A program made the translations under genes and the position numbers. From an uncultured Prolixibacteraceae bacterium (GTDB lineage Bacteria; Bacteroidota; Bacteroidia; Bacteroidales; Prolixibacteraceae), in assembly GCA_937915865.1 (NCBI GenBank), contig CALGIG010000057.1, forward strand, positions 1-64,000: a stretch of 64,000 nt of DNA, written 5' to 3'. The first letter of the stretch is position 1; every line of letters starts with the position of its first letter. The notes beneath the pieces were generated by a model, which saw only the letters and a list, made by a program, of their open reading frames with translations, had not been told where the DNA came from and did no database searches. Positions 8,762-16,997 of the stretch are shown in pieces.

Positions 8762-10204
8762 TTATTTTCGTGGAAGGATAAACCTATCGTACAAAAATAA
8801 AAGAACTACGGCACTTAATGCAATGGAACTAAAAAGAATCCATATTGTTTGTGGGTGATAATTGGTCCAAAGTAACTGTGTTACCTGTTCCTGGCTCATA
8901 TTCATCTGTCGTGCGGCTTCGTTGAAATAATCAGTCTTCGTAAATTTCTCTCCAATTTCAGGAATCGTCAAGCCACGCTTCAGCACTTCTTCTTTTAACA
9001 GGAAAAGTTTATCAGCAACCTTTTCGTAGGGAGCTCCAGATAAAAAGCCCGCAATTTGATGGCCCAATGCTATAGCTAAAAACGAGGATCCCATATACAA
9101 TGCTTTTTTATCGGCAGGCGCTATGTTTCCAACATATTCGGTAAATTTCGGAGAACTGCTCATTTCGCCCAAACCAAAGATGAGTATACCAAATAAAATA
9201 ATCCAGCCACTTTGAGAACCGAACATCAGGAATAAACCAATTGCCAGTACAAAAATTCCACCCATCATGGCATTTAGAGGTTTAAAACGCATAACAAATG
9301 CAGAAACAGCAATCTGGAAAGCAATGATATAAAACGAATCCATGCTACTTATGGTAACTGCCGAAATTGTACCCGAAGTTGTACCAATAAGATTGGCCAA
9401 TGCTGGAAAAACAGAATGAATGCCATTATAAATTGTTGCTGTGTTTACCCAGTCTTCCACAAAATTTGGGAATGTATAATACAACTGGTTAAACGCGCTC
9501 CAGAATAAACCCATGATTATTAAAAACATGGTATAACGCCAGTTTATAATGGTGTAAAAGATATTTTTAAAAGGTTGAGCCAACGATTCGAGAAACGGAA
9601 CTGATATTTTTTCACGATTTGGCTCTTTAAAAAAGAGTAAAGTAACCAGAAAGTTGATTGCAATTGCTACAATTGATAATGTGAAAACCAGGTTCCATCC
9701 TTTTCCCAAAACAATACCTGCAACAAAAGGGCCGATAAAACCCCCAATGTTTACCATCATATAAAAAATACCAAAACCAATGGATGCCGTTTCTTCATTC
9801 GTAGTTTTTGATATAGTAGCAGAAATAATTGGTTTAAAAAATGCACCACCAATGCAAATCCATATAAACGAAATGAATACCATTTCAAAGCTACTGAAAT
9901 GCTGGATCATGTAGAATCCGGTAGAATAAATCAGGAACGAAAGTAACAAAACTTTTTTATAGCCGATTCTATCAGCAATAGCTCCGGTAAGTATAGGTAA
10001 AAAATATAGCAACATTGAACCTGTTCCCATAATTGTTCCTTTTTCGACAGGCGAAAAGCCCATTGCTCCGGTTTCTTTTGATCCAACCAGAAACAGGCCA
10101 AATCCCATGTAAAAACCATACCAGGCGTACCGCTCAAATAATTCAATTAAATTGGCGAGCCAAAATATACGGGGGTATTTCCTGAAAATTTGCAAATTTA
10201 TCAT
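8762..10204 (-). CDS. POT/PTR-family MFS transporter (proton-dependent oligopeptide type)
   Basis: A 480-residue polytopic protein with about twelve helices. The first helix contains ELFERYAWYGFYMGF, the ExxERxxxYG signature of the POT/PTR family, and helix 5 contains FYMMVNIGGFIGP, matching the family's FYxxINxG motif. POT transporters import di- and tripeptides with protons; the substrate here cannot be fixed from sequence. It is preceded on the same strand by a radical SAM gene 120 bp away and followed by the outer-membrane protein gene. A long cytoplasmic loop lies between the last two helices. The start ATG at 10204 is preceded by no stronger alternative. Confidence 0.8.
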   Translation of the reverse strand: MINLQIFRKYPRIFWLANLIELFERYAWYGFYMGFGLFLVGSKETGAMGFSPVEKGTIMGTGSMLLYFLPILTGAIADRIGYKKVLLLSFLIYSTGFYMIQHFSSFEMVFISFIWICIGGAFFKPIISATISKTTNEETASIGFGIFYMMVNIGGFIGPFVAGIVLGKGWNLVFTLSIVAIAINFLVTLLFFKEPNREKISVPFLESLAQPFKNIFYTIINWRYTMFLIIMGLFWSAFNQLYYTFPNFVEDWVNTATIYNGIHSVFPALANLIGTTSGTISAVTISSMDSFYIIAFQIAVSAFVMRFKPLNAMMGGIFVLAIGLFLMFGSQSGWIILFGILIFGLGEMSSSPKFTEYVGNIAPADKKALYMGSSFLAIALGHQIAGFLSGAPYEKVADKLFLLKEEVLKRGLTIPEIGEKFTKTDYFNEAARQMNMSQEQVTQLLWTNYHPQTIWILFSSIALSAVVLLFLYDRFILPRK

Positions 10205-10323
10205 GTAACAGGTATTAAAAATTCAGCGCCCAAAGTAGTAAAATTTCAGGTTGTAATTGTTGTTGGGTTGTCATTGTTCGGCTAAAACTGAAAACTGTTA
10301 CAACAACCAGAAACTCTTCGATC

Positions 10324-11103
10324 TTATCCCGAAACCTGAACTTTAATACCCAGCATTTCCACTAGCGATGCAATTTGTTTCAGCTCATCTATTTTTATTT
10401 TCTCAAGTCCGGTAGCAGGTGTGTCGCGGTCGATAGTATAAATCATCACCTGCGAGGGTTTTATTTCTTCAATAAGTTTGAGCCATGCCGAAATTTCGCG
10501 TTCGGTAGCATTATCGATAATTTGCCCGTTGAAATTTCCGCGTACGAAAAGTGTTTGAATAACAAGTTTACCTTGAAAAGCTTTCAAATTTTCAACCACC
10601 TCTGCTAAATTGAACCGACCTACCGGACAATCGATCAGTTTCACAGTTTCTTCGAAAGCTGAATCCAGCTTCAGAATATTATCATCAATTTTCAGCAAGG
10701 CTTTCACTACCGAAGGTTTGTGCAACATCGACGAGTTCGACAAAACCGCAATCCGGGCTTTTGGAGCCAACAAATTGCGAAGTTCTATCGTGTCGTCAAT
10801 AATTCCTTCAAATTCAGGATGAAGCGTTGGTTCACCATTCCCGGCAAAAGTAATTACATCGGGTAATTCGTTGTTGGCAACCATCTCCCGAAGTTTCTCC
10901 TCCATTTTTTGTTTCACCATTTTCCGGGTCGGTAGATTCGATTTTTGTCCTCTTTTTTTGGGGTTCCAACCACACTCACAATATATGCAGTTGAACGAAC
11001 ATATTTTACTATCGGTGGGCATTAGGTTAACTCCCAGTGAAACACCTAAACGCCGGCTACGCACTGGGCCGAATATGATTTGATCGAATAAAAATGTTGA
11101 CAT
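10324..11103 (-). CDS. Radical SAM protein
   Basis: About 259 residues when started at the ATG at 11103; the frame is open to 11124 through a TTG, but the ATG gives the usual family N-terminus (FDQIIFGPVRSRRLG). The CxxxCxxC cluster motif is CSFNCIYC. The glycine-rich SAM-binding motif is FAGNGEPTLHPEF. This family (COG0731-like radical SAM proteins) has FGPVxSRRLG followed by a cysteine-rich loop; function is unassigned for most members. A 50-bp gap separates it from the next upstream gene. The reaction is unknown. Confidence 0.8.
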   Translation of the reverse strand: MSTFLFDQIIFGPVRSRRLGVSLGVNLMPTDSKICSFNCIYCECGWNPKKRGQKSNLPTRKMVKQKMEEKLREMVANNELPDVITFAGNGEPTLHPEFEGIIDDTIELRNLLAPKARIAVLSNSSMLHKPSVVKALLKIDDNILKLDSAFEETVKLIDCPVGRFNLAEVVENLKAFQGKLVIQTLFVRGNFNGQIIDNATEREISAWLKLIEEIKPSQVMIYTIDRDTPATGLEKIKIDELKQIASLVEMLGIKVQVSG

Positions 11104-11173
11104 CTTGAAAGTAAAAAGTAGCAAGGCAAAAGTATAAATGCAAAATGCAAAAACAAAAACAAAAAGGGAACAC

Positions 11174-11635
11174 TTACAGTATCTGCTTTAGCCGGCTTTG
11201 AGGTTTTAAATGCAACCCGACTAAATCGGAATGAATCAGTAAAAAAACTCCTGCCTTTTTTTTGCTGCTGAAGTGGGCATTTAATAAAGAAACAATAGCC
11301 TTAAAAATTTGGATAATTGCTAATTCCGGAAATTCCACCTGGGTTTGTTTAGCAATATCAATTAATTCAGGTACTGCTAATTGCAAAGAATTACAAATCT
11401 TCAGGCTTATAAATTGACTCAGCTCATTTTTTTCAGGAATTATCGTATTTCCCCTGATATATAAATTGTTCGCAATTAATATCCCGTTGTGAAAAATCAG
11501 TTGGGCCATCTCATCAAGGTCGCCCTTTGTGTCAATGATTTCGACAACGGTACCATCATCATTGGCTACCAGAATTCCATTTTTCAGGAGTTCTCCTGAT
11601 TCAGAAAGAATGAAATTTGCGGCAAATTTCTTCAT
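11174..11635 (-). CDS. Amidohydrolase relative lacking the catalytic TIM barrel
   Basis: A 153-residue protein. The N-terminus (MKKFAANFIL, then ILVANDDGTVVEI and FHNGILIAN) matches the beta-sandwich start of cytosine-deaminase-like amidohydrolases that in Bacteroidota commonly sit next to DUF4296 genes. The C-terminus (KKKAGVFLLIHSDLVGLHLK) matches the closing strand region of the same enzymes (GKxPGVxLIxNxDLxxLxL). The roughly 230 residues between, which carry the HxH metal ligands and the barrel, are absent; there is no stop or frameshift and the frame joins smoothly. Its start overlaps the DUF4296 stop by 4 bp (ATGA), so the two are translationally coupled. It probably folds as a non-catalytic sandwich or is a decaying gene. 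Confidence 0.55.
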   Translation of the reverse strand: MKKFAANFILSESGELLKNGILVANDDGTVVEIIDTKGDLDEMAQLIFHNGILIANNLYIRGNTIIPEKNELSQFISLKICNSLQLAVPELIDIAKQTQVEFPELAIIQIFKAIVSLLNAHFSSKKKAGVFLLIHSDLVGLHLKPQSRLKQIL

Positions 11636-12012
11636 CTCTTCTCCTGGTTCAATGCACCATTGGGTTTGTATTTGGCTTCTTCTTCTTTAAATACATTCAT
11701 GATTTGTTCGTGCATTTTTTCGAAATCTTTTGGAAAGCTTGAATAATAAATCAGAGAGCGGATAAATACAGTATCCGGAACATTATATTTTTTTAGGACC
11801 GCAAAATAAAGGTCTGTTTGAGTAATTTTTTTTCTGATCGAATCAGACGACTGATCGAACGACATCCCTTGAGCAATGTAAAGGTCAATCATCATTTTTT
11901 CGAATTTCTTTTTAGGGATAAGTTTATCTGGTTTCTTAATATCGGTATTATAACACGATGCTAAACCAAATAACAAAAAAGTAACCAAAATGATACCGGG
12001 AAGATTCTTCAT
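11632..12012 (-). CDS. DUF4296-type lipoprotein
   Basis: About 126 residues from the ATG at 12012. Signal peptide with lipobox LFGLASC, so a lipid-anchored protein is expected. The mature domain (LIPKKKFEKMMIDLYIAQG, followed by a YFAVLKKYNV-like stretch and a helix containing FPKDFEKMHEQIM) has the DUF4296 pattern common in Bacteroidota. Function is unknown. Its stop overlaps the start of the barrel-less amidohydrolase relative, a gene pair typical of the phylum. The promoter must lie in the 120 bp shared with the divergently oriented cobalamin riboswitch. Confidence 0.75.
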   Translation of the reverse strand: MKNLPGIILVTFLLFGLASCYNTDIKKPDKLIPKKKFEKMMIDLYIAQGMSFDQSSDSIRKKITQTDLYFAVLKKYNVPDTVFIRSLIYYSSFPKDFEKMHEQIMNVFKEEEAKYKPNGALNQEKR

Positions 12013-12134
12013 TATTCTGCAATTATTTTGGACCAAATTTAAGTTGAATAATTTACTTTTTCGTGAATAGATAAAAGTTCCTAATTAATTAACTTTAGGC
12101 AAACCGATTAACGCACAAAATATTCTAATATTGC

Positions 12135-12400
12135 AGCGTGTTACTGGTTTCCGTTCACGCGGAACTAAGAGGGAATCCTGTTCGAATCAGGAGCTGTCCC
12201 CGCAGCTGTAATCCTTTATCCATAAGGAGGTTTTGCCGAAAATAACCACTGTATCGTCTGTGGCGGGATGGGAAGGTTGGCAAGGTACCAGGAGAGCCAG
12301 AAGACCTGCCAGTAGCGAGAAGCTTTCGGGGTAAGAGCCAAAATCCCTGGCTTCACAGGTTTTGCATCTGCCAATTGCAAAACCGTGTAACTGTTAACAA
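12135..12400 (+). promoter_or_regulatory. Cobalamin (B12) riboswitch aptamer and expression platform
   Basis: The conserved core is present: ctgtccccgcagctgtaa at 12194-12210 and the B12 box agccagaagacctgcc at 12295-12310. The closing P1 helix is formed by tactgg (12142-12147) and ccagta (12309-12314). Downstream are a hairpin ggttttgca/tgcaaaacc (about 12358-12384) and an intrinsic terminator at 12401. An agcttt at 12321-12326 can pair with aaagct at 12399-12404, which would compete with the terminator. The orientation is plus. The next plus-strand genes are an antitoxin and a broken toxin, not cobalamin uptake or synthesis genes, so the switch appears orphaned. Confidence 0.93.
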
Positions 12401-12431
12401 AAGCTGAAGGTCAGGGGCCTCAGCTTTTTTT
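12401..12431 (+). terminator. Riboswitch terminator
   Basis: Stem aagctga (12401-12407) with tcagctt (12420-12426), partly extended by agg/cc, followed by a run of T. It follows the B12 aptamer on the plus strand and is the likely switching hairpin. Confidence 0.8.
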
Positions 12432-12490
12432 CTTTCCGCTATTCTCATTTTACTATACTGTTTTAACTTAGTGTAAAAATTCAGAAATAC

Positions 12491-12703
12491 ATGACAACAA
12501 TTATTATCAATGATCGAACAGCAAAAGGGAAGAGTCTTATTGCGTTTCTGAAGAAATTTAAAGGTGAAGATTTTATCCATTTTGGAGACGAGCCCAATGA
12601 AGAAACCCTTCTGTCGATACAAGAAGCTCAAGAAGGAAAAACAAACTCGTACAAAGATCCGAAACAGCTTTTCGCTATTTTGAAAAAGAACGCCAATGTA
12701 TAA
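12491..12703 (+). CDS. Small antitoxin-like protein
   Basis: A 70-residue acidic/basic protein (MTTIIINDRTAKGKSLIAFL start) of the size and style of antitoxins paired with YafQ/RelE-type toxins in Bacteroidota. Its stop overlaps the ATG of the toxin remnant (ATGTATAA at 12696-12703), as in a translationally coupled pair. It lies 60 bp downstream of the B12 riboswitch terminator on the same strand, so read-through from the riboswitch could reach it. Since the toxin is broken, the antitoxin is probably without its partner. The exact antitoxin family is not certain. Confidence 0.6.
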   Translation: MTTIIINDRTAKGKSLIAFLKKFKGEDFIHFGDEPNEETLLSIQEAQEGKTNSYKDPKQLFAILKKNANV

Positions 12704-12832
12704 AGTAACGACAACTAATCGTTTCGGAAAAAATGCCATATAAAACCGGATTGGTTATTGATTTGGTTACAAAATGAAGAGCAGAAAACGATTACTTTAA
12801 TTGCCACCGGAACCCATTCCGATTTGTTTAAA
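12696..12832 (+). pseudogene. YafQ/RelE-family toxin, internal deletion
   Basis: The N-terminus MYKVTTTNRFGKNA is followed immediately, in another frame, by the C-terminal part HIKPDWLLIWLQNEEQKT and then TLIATGTHSDLFK, the end expected for a YafQ-type mRNA interferase. About 45 residues of the middle, including most of the fold, are missing, and the junction near 12737 changes frame, with a TAA at 12741. The original stop is also not clear, as the C-terminal frame runs on into the 3' end of radA. The gene cannot make an active toxin. Confidence 0.8.
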
Positions 12833-12841
12833 TTAAATTCT

Positions 12842-14209
12842 TCAGCTTTTTTTCTGAAATACCTGCCTGAAAAAAACTTCAACACGGTCGAACTGCAATA
12901 CTTCAATTTTGAATTTCTGAAGATTAATCCCTTTGATTGCTTTGGGAACAAAAATGCTGTCGAAACCCAACTTTTCGGCTTCAGCAATTCGTTGTTCCAA
13001 GCGGTTCACCGAACGAATTTCTCCTGAAAGCCCTATTTCACCTGCGAAACAAACGTTCTTTTTGATTGGTAAATCGAAGTTTGAAGAAAGGATAGCCGTA
13101 ATCACAGCCAAATCGATTGCCGGATCGTCAACCCGGATACCTCCTGCAATATTCAGGAAAACATCTTTGGTTGCCAGTTTAAATCCGCACCGTTTTTCGA
13201 GCACGGCAAGCAACATATTCAGGCGACGAAGGTCAAATCCGGTTGAAGATCGCTGCGGAGTTCCATAAGCAGCAGTACTCACCAGCGCCTGAATTTCTAT
13301 CAATAGTGGTCGGATTCCTTCGATTGATGCCGAAATTGCTGTACCGCTCAGTCCTTCGTGAGCGCGGTTGATTAAAAGTTCAGATGGATTGGAAACTTCT
13401 CGCAAACCCGAATTTCCCATCTCAAAAATTCCCAGTTCAGAAGTCGATCCGAAACGATTTTTGATGGCACGCAAAATACGGTACATGTATTGGTTTTCGC
13501 CTTCAAACTGAAGCACAGTATCCACAATATGTTCCAGTACTTTAGGGCCGGCCAGGCTTCCCTCCTTGGTGATGTGGCCAATGAGGATAACCGGGACATT
13601 ATTTTCCTTGGCGTATTTCAGAATGCCATTGGTGCATTCGCGAATCTGTCCGACCGAGCCTGGCGACGACTCAATAGACTCAGTGGCAACTGTTTGAATA
13701 GAGTCGACAACCAATAATTCAGGAGCAATTTGCTTGCTTTGTACCAATATGTTTTCCAGCGAAGTTTCACTCAAAAAATAGCAGTTCTGATTTTCCTTTT
13801 GTAACCGTTGTGCCCTGATTTTTATTTGCTGGAGGCTTTCTTCTCCTGAAACATAAAGAATTTTCCTACCTTTCAAATCAAGAGCTAGTTGCAAAACCAA
13901 TGTCGATTTACCAATTCCAGGTTCGCCACCAATCAGGACCATTGATCCGGGGACCAATCCGCCTCCCAAAACCCGGTTTAATTCCTGGTTACAGGTGTCA
14001 ATGCGGGTTGTGTTTTCCGACGAAACTTCGTGTAAAAATTTGGGCTGATTCCCTGTTCCGGCGATAAATGATAAAGATTTCGGGCTTTCACGTTCTACTA
14101 TTTCTTCAACAAACGTATTCCACTCGCCACACGAATTGCACCGGCCCACCCATTTAGGCGACTGTGCTCCGCAATTCTGGCAAAAAAAACTAGTTTTAAC
14201 TTTAGCCAT
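12842..14209 (-). CDS. radA: DNA repair protein RadA
   Basis: About 455 residues from the ATG at 14209. It has the N-terminal four-cysteine zinc finger (CQNCGAQSPKWVGRCNSC), the Walker A motif GGEPGIGKSTL, the RadA signature KNRFG, and the C-terminal Lon-like domain with LAGPKVLEHIVDTVL upstream of it. RadA processes recombination intermediates and drives branch migration with RecA. It stands alone, convergent with the toxin remnant whose frame runs into its 3' end. A TTG 12 bp upstream could also start, but the ATG gives the normal MAKVK start. Confidence 0.95.
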   Translation of the reverse strand: MAKVKTSFFCQNCGAQSPKWVGRCNSCGEWNTFVEEIVERESPKSLSFIAGTGNQPKFLHEVSSENTTRIDTCNQELNRVLGGGLVPGSMVLIGGEPGIGKSTLVLQLALDLKGRKILYVSGEESLQQIKIRAQRLQKENQNCYFLSETSLENILVQSKQIAPELLVVDSIQTVATESIESSPGSVGQIRECTNGILKYAKENNVPVILIGHITKEGSLAGPKVLEHIVDTVLQFEGENQYMYRILRAIKNRFGSTSELGIFEMGNSGLREVSNPSELLINRAHEGLSGTAISASIEGIRPLLIEIQALVSTAAYGTPQRSSTGFDLRRLNMLLAVLEKRCGFKLATKDVFLNIAGGIRVDDPAIDLAVITAILSSNFDLPIKKNVCFAGEIGLSGEIRSVNRLEQRIAEAEKLGFDSIFVPKAIKGINLQKFKIEVLQFDRVEVFFRQVFQKKS

Positions 14210-14406
14210 TGTTTCGTTCAAATGAATTGTGGTAAAAATACGAAATCTTAAGCAGTGACTTATGTTTTTGCTGATTCTTTAGTTTTCGGTCTGAATGGCA
14301 AATTATTCCTAATTTTATCGGGCAGGATACAAACCACTGGTTGTTTTCTGACGTTTAATCGGAATGATCATCTATTTTGAAATTATTACAACAAAACATT
14401 CTTAAA

Positions 14407-15483
14407 ATGAACAAACGAGACTTCATAAAATCTTCTGTTATAGGTGGAATTGGGGTTCTGGGTTTTCGTTCTGCTTTAGCAGGCGAAGCAACAAAACAGA
14501 AAAAACAAGTTGGACTGAAACATTGGGTTTGGGAGAATCCGAACGAACAAGAAGATGAACAATCTCTGAAAAGTCGTTACAAAAGTTTTTACGATGCCGG
14601 CATCCGGGGAATGTTTTTTGAGGCCGACAGCGAAAAACATTTCAGGACAGCAAAAGCTGCTGATTTGGAAGCACACCGATGGATGTGGACCATGAACCGG
14701 GGCGAAAAAGAATTGCTCGAAAAACATCCTGAATGGTATGCAGTGAACCGCGAAGGAAAATCGTGCGCAACCAATCCGCCTTATGTAAATTATTACCGCT
14801 GGCTGTGTCCGTCAAAGCCTGAAGTTCAGGAATATCTTAAAAATCAGGTTCGAAATATTTTAGATAAAAAGTATGTGGACGGCATCCATTTAGACTACGT
14901 GCGTTATTGCGATGTCATTCTCCCGGTAAACCTCTGGCAGAACTATAAAATTGAGCAAAACCGCGAATTGCCCGAATACGACTTTTGTTACTGCGAAACC
15001 TGCCGGACCAAATACAAGGATGAGCATGGTGTCGATCCGCTCGAAATCGAATATCCCGATCAAAGCTTGTCGTGGCGCAAATTCAGGTACGACCGTATAA
15101 CCAACATTGTCAACAGTTTGGCAGAAATTGCCTCTACTCACAAAAAAACCATAACGGCAGCAGTTTTTCCTACGCCTGAAGTAGCCCGCCGTATTGTTCG
15201 TCAGGATTGGACCAACTGGAATGTGAATGGAATCTGCCCAATGATTTACCACGGTTTTTACAGGGAACAGGTGGGCTGGATTGGCGATGCCGTTGAAGAA
15301 GGAGTACATTTTTTGTGCGGAAGATTTCCGTTATATGCAGGTATTTTCCTTCCCGATTTCAAATCGGACGAAGAACTGGAGAAAGGCATAAAAACGGCCC
15401 TGGCTCATGGAGCTTCGGGAATATCGTTCTTTGGAAAAATTGACAACAAGGTCCTGGAAATTTTGAAAAAGACATCAGTTTAA
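14407..15483 (+). CDS. Tat-exported glycosyl-hydrolase-like protein (GHL10/COG1649-like)
   Basis: About 358 residues from the ATG at 14407. The N-terminus has a twin-arginine-like signal of the Bacteroidota form (MNKRDFIKSSVIGGIGVLGF). The body is a TIM-barrel-type protein with segments typical of the GHL10 family of putative glycosidases: YVDGIHLDYVRYCDV (residues about 156-170), CYCETCRTKYKDEHG, and WNVNGICPMIYHGFY. The acidic residues in DGIHLDYVR are candidate catalytic or substrate ligands. The cysteine pair may bind metal or form a bridge. Substrate is unknown. A terminator follows, and the gene is isolated from its neighbours. Confidence 0.7.
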   Translation: MNKRDFIKSSVIGGIGVLGFRSALAGEATKQKKQVGLKHWVWENPNEQEDEQSLKSRYKSFYDAGIRGMFFEADSEKHFRTAKAADLEAHRWMWTMNRGEKELLEKHPEWYAVNREGKSCATNPPYVNYYRWLCPSKPEVQEYLKNQVRNILDKKYVDGIHLDYVRYCDVILPVNLWQNYKIEQNRELPEYDFCYCETCRTKYKDEHGVDPLEIEYPDQSLSWRKFRYDRITNIVNSLAEIASTHKKTITAAVFPTPEVARRIVRQDWTNWNVNGICPMIYHGFYREQVGWIGDAVEEGVHFLCGRFPLYAGIFLPDFKSDEELEKGIKTALAHGASGISFFGKIDNKVLEILKKTSV

Positions 15484-15489
15484 ACAACA

Positions 15490-15525
15490 AAACCTCGTTA
15501 TTCATTGGATAGCGAGGTTTTTATT
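15490..15525. terminator. Bidirectional terminator
   Basis: Stem aaacctcg (15490-15497) with cgaggttt (15513-15520), T-rich on the plus side and A-rich before it on the minus side. It separates the convergent GHL10-like gene and panD. Confidence 0.8.
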
Positions 15526-15541
15526 TTGTGCGAGAATAGCT

Positions 15542-15892
15542 TTATACCAAACGATTTGTTTCCGTGTCGGGGAAAACCAACCAAGGTTTAAACGTTTTGG
15601 CTTCTTCAAAATCCATTTGGGCATACGACATGATGATAACCACATCGCCAACCGCCACTTTTCGGGCAGCTGGCCCATTCAGGCAAATAACCCCGGTACC
15701 ACGTTCGCCGCGAATGACGTAAGTATCCAGCCGTTCACCATTATTAATGTTTACTACCTGTACCTTCTCATTCTCAATCAAATTGGCAGCATCCATCAAA
15801 TCCTGATCAATCGTGATACTTCCAACGTACTGCAAATTAGCCTCAGTAACAGTTACTTTATGAATTTTTGATTTACAAACTTCAATAATCAT
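15542..15892 (-). CDS. panD: Aspartate 1-decarboxylase
   Basis: A 116-residue proenzyme that makes beta-alanine from aspartate for pantothenate synthesis. The self-cleavage site is visible as YVGSITID, with cleavage between Gly and Ser to give the pyruvoyl group. The motif VINGxR is present as NINNGERLDTYVIRGERGTG, and the C-terminus contains NGPAARK and DVVIIMSYAQM, all standard. It is 78 bp downstream of panC on the same strand. Confidence 0.97.
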   Translation of the reverse strand: MIIEVCKSKIHKVTVTEANLQYVGSITIDQDLMDAANLIENEKVQVVNINNGERLDTYVIRGERGTGVICLNGPAARKVAVGDVVIIMSYAQMDFEEAKTFKPWLVFPDTETNRLV

Positions 15893-15970
15893 ATCGTTTC
15901 ATTTACAATTTTTATATTGACTATTTACCCGTAAATTCAAAGCAAATGGTCAATTTTCTAATCGTCAATT

Positions 15971-16813
15971 TTATTTGAACCTAATGTTGTCTATCAATCT
16001 GATTTTGCCACAATGCACTGCAACACAACCTACTTTTTCCCCGGAATCGCTCCAGCTTTTTACTGATTGCAGCGTTATTGAATTAACAATCTCAAAGTAC
16101 TCTATGTTCAGGAATTCATTTTCGTTAATCCGGTTGACTACCCATTTGCAAAGCTCTTGTACGGTTAATTCTTTCGATTTGTTTACAGCTTCGAACAATG
16201 TTGCCGAAATGTGTACAGCATTTTTCCGCTGTTCCGGGCTCAATAACATATTTCGCGAACTCATTGCCAAGCCGTCACTTTCGCGTACAATTGCACAGGG
16301 AACAATTTCAACAGGAATATTCATCCGACGAACCATTTCGCTAATGATCGCCAATTGTTGAAAATCTTTTTCCCCGAAAAAGGCTTTATCAGGCTTGACA
16401 ACATCGAATAAACGGCTTACAACCTGAGCCACACCATTAAAGTGGCCTGGGCGAAATTTGCCTTCCATTACCTCTTCCAATGTACCGAAGTTGAACTGAC
16501 GGCTATCAGGTTCGGGATAAATTTCTTCAACTTCCGGGGCAAAAACTAACTTACACGGAGTTGGAGTGAGTAACGCCACATCTTTTTCGAGATTTCGCGG
16601 ATACCGCTCCAAATCGCCCTTATCATTAAATTGTGTGGGATTGACAAAAATACTTACGACTACAAAATCGGTTTCCCGACCAGCTTTTTCTACCAGTGAA
16701 AGATGTCCTTCATGCAATGCACCCATGGTGGGCACGAAACCAATTTTAACACCTTCGTTTATTTTGATGTCCAGAATTGTCCGAAGATCAACAATGTGTT
16801 TTATTACCTGCAT
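15971..16813 (-). CDS. panC: Pantothenate synthetase
   Basis: A 280-residue enzyme that joins pantoate and beta-alanine with ATP. It has the HIGH-like motif in PTMGALHEGHLSLV, the FVNPTQF motif, the KDFQQL-type motif (FFGEKDFQQLAII) and the KMSKS-equivalent region (AMSSRNMLLSPE). It is upstream of panD in a minus-strand pair. Length and motif order are normal. Confidence 0.97.
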   Translation of the reverse strand: MQVIKHIVDLRTILDIKINEGVKIGFVPTMGALHEGHLSLVEKAGRETDFVVVSIFVNPTQFNDKGDLERYPRNLEKDVALLTPTPCKLVFAPEVEEIYPEPDSRQFNFGTLEEVMEGKFRPGHFNGVAQVVSRLFDVVKPDKAFFGEKDFQQLAIISEMVRRMNIPVEIVPCAIVRESDGLAMSSRNMLLSPEQRKNAVHISATLFEAVNKSKELTVQELCKWVVNRINENEFLNIEYFEIVNSITLQSVKSWSDSGEKVGCVAVHCGKIRLIDNIRFK

Positions 16814-16938
16814 TTGGCATTAAAATGAGGCTGCAAAGTAAATAAATAAAACAACACGCGGGGCCTGTGTTTTTACTTATAGAAATGGTATTGTATGATT
16901 TTATAAAGTTTAATTAAGCTGAGATAAAGAAACCATAA

Positions 16939-16979
16939 AAACAAACCCCCGATTTGTATAATGAATCGGGGGTTTGTTT
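16939..16979. terminator. Strong intrinsic terminator
   Basis: Near-perfect stem of about 15 bp (aaacaaacccccgat with its complement atcgggggtttgttt), T-rich on both strands. It follows the S41 protease gene on the minus strand. Confidence 0.85.
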
Positions 16980-16997
16980 TCAGCAACTAACTGAAGA

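Noticed and set aside
12353..12739. A minus-strand frame of 128 codons across the riboswitch tail and antitoxin
   Set aside because: It crosses the terminator and is antisense to the antitoxin and toxin remnant; composition is not protein-like.
12758..13027. A plus-strand frame of 89 codons running into radA
   Set aside because: Only its first part is the C-terminal piece of the broken toxin; the rest is antisense to radA.
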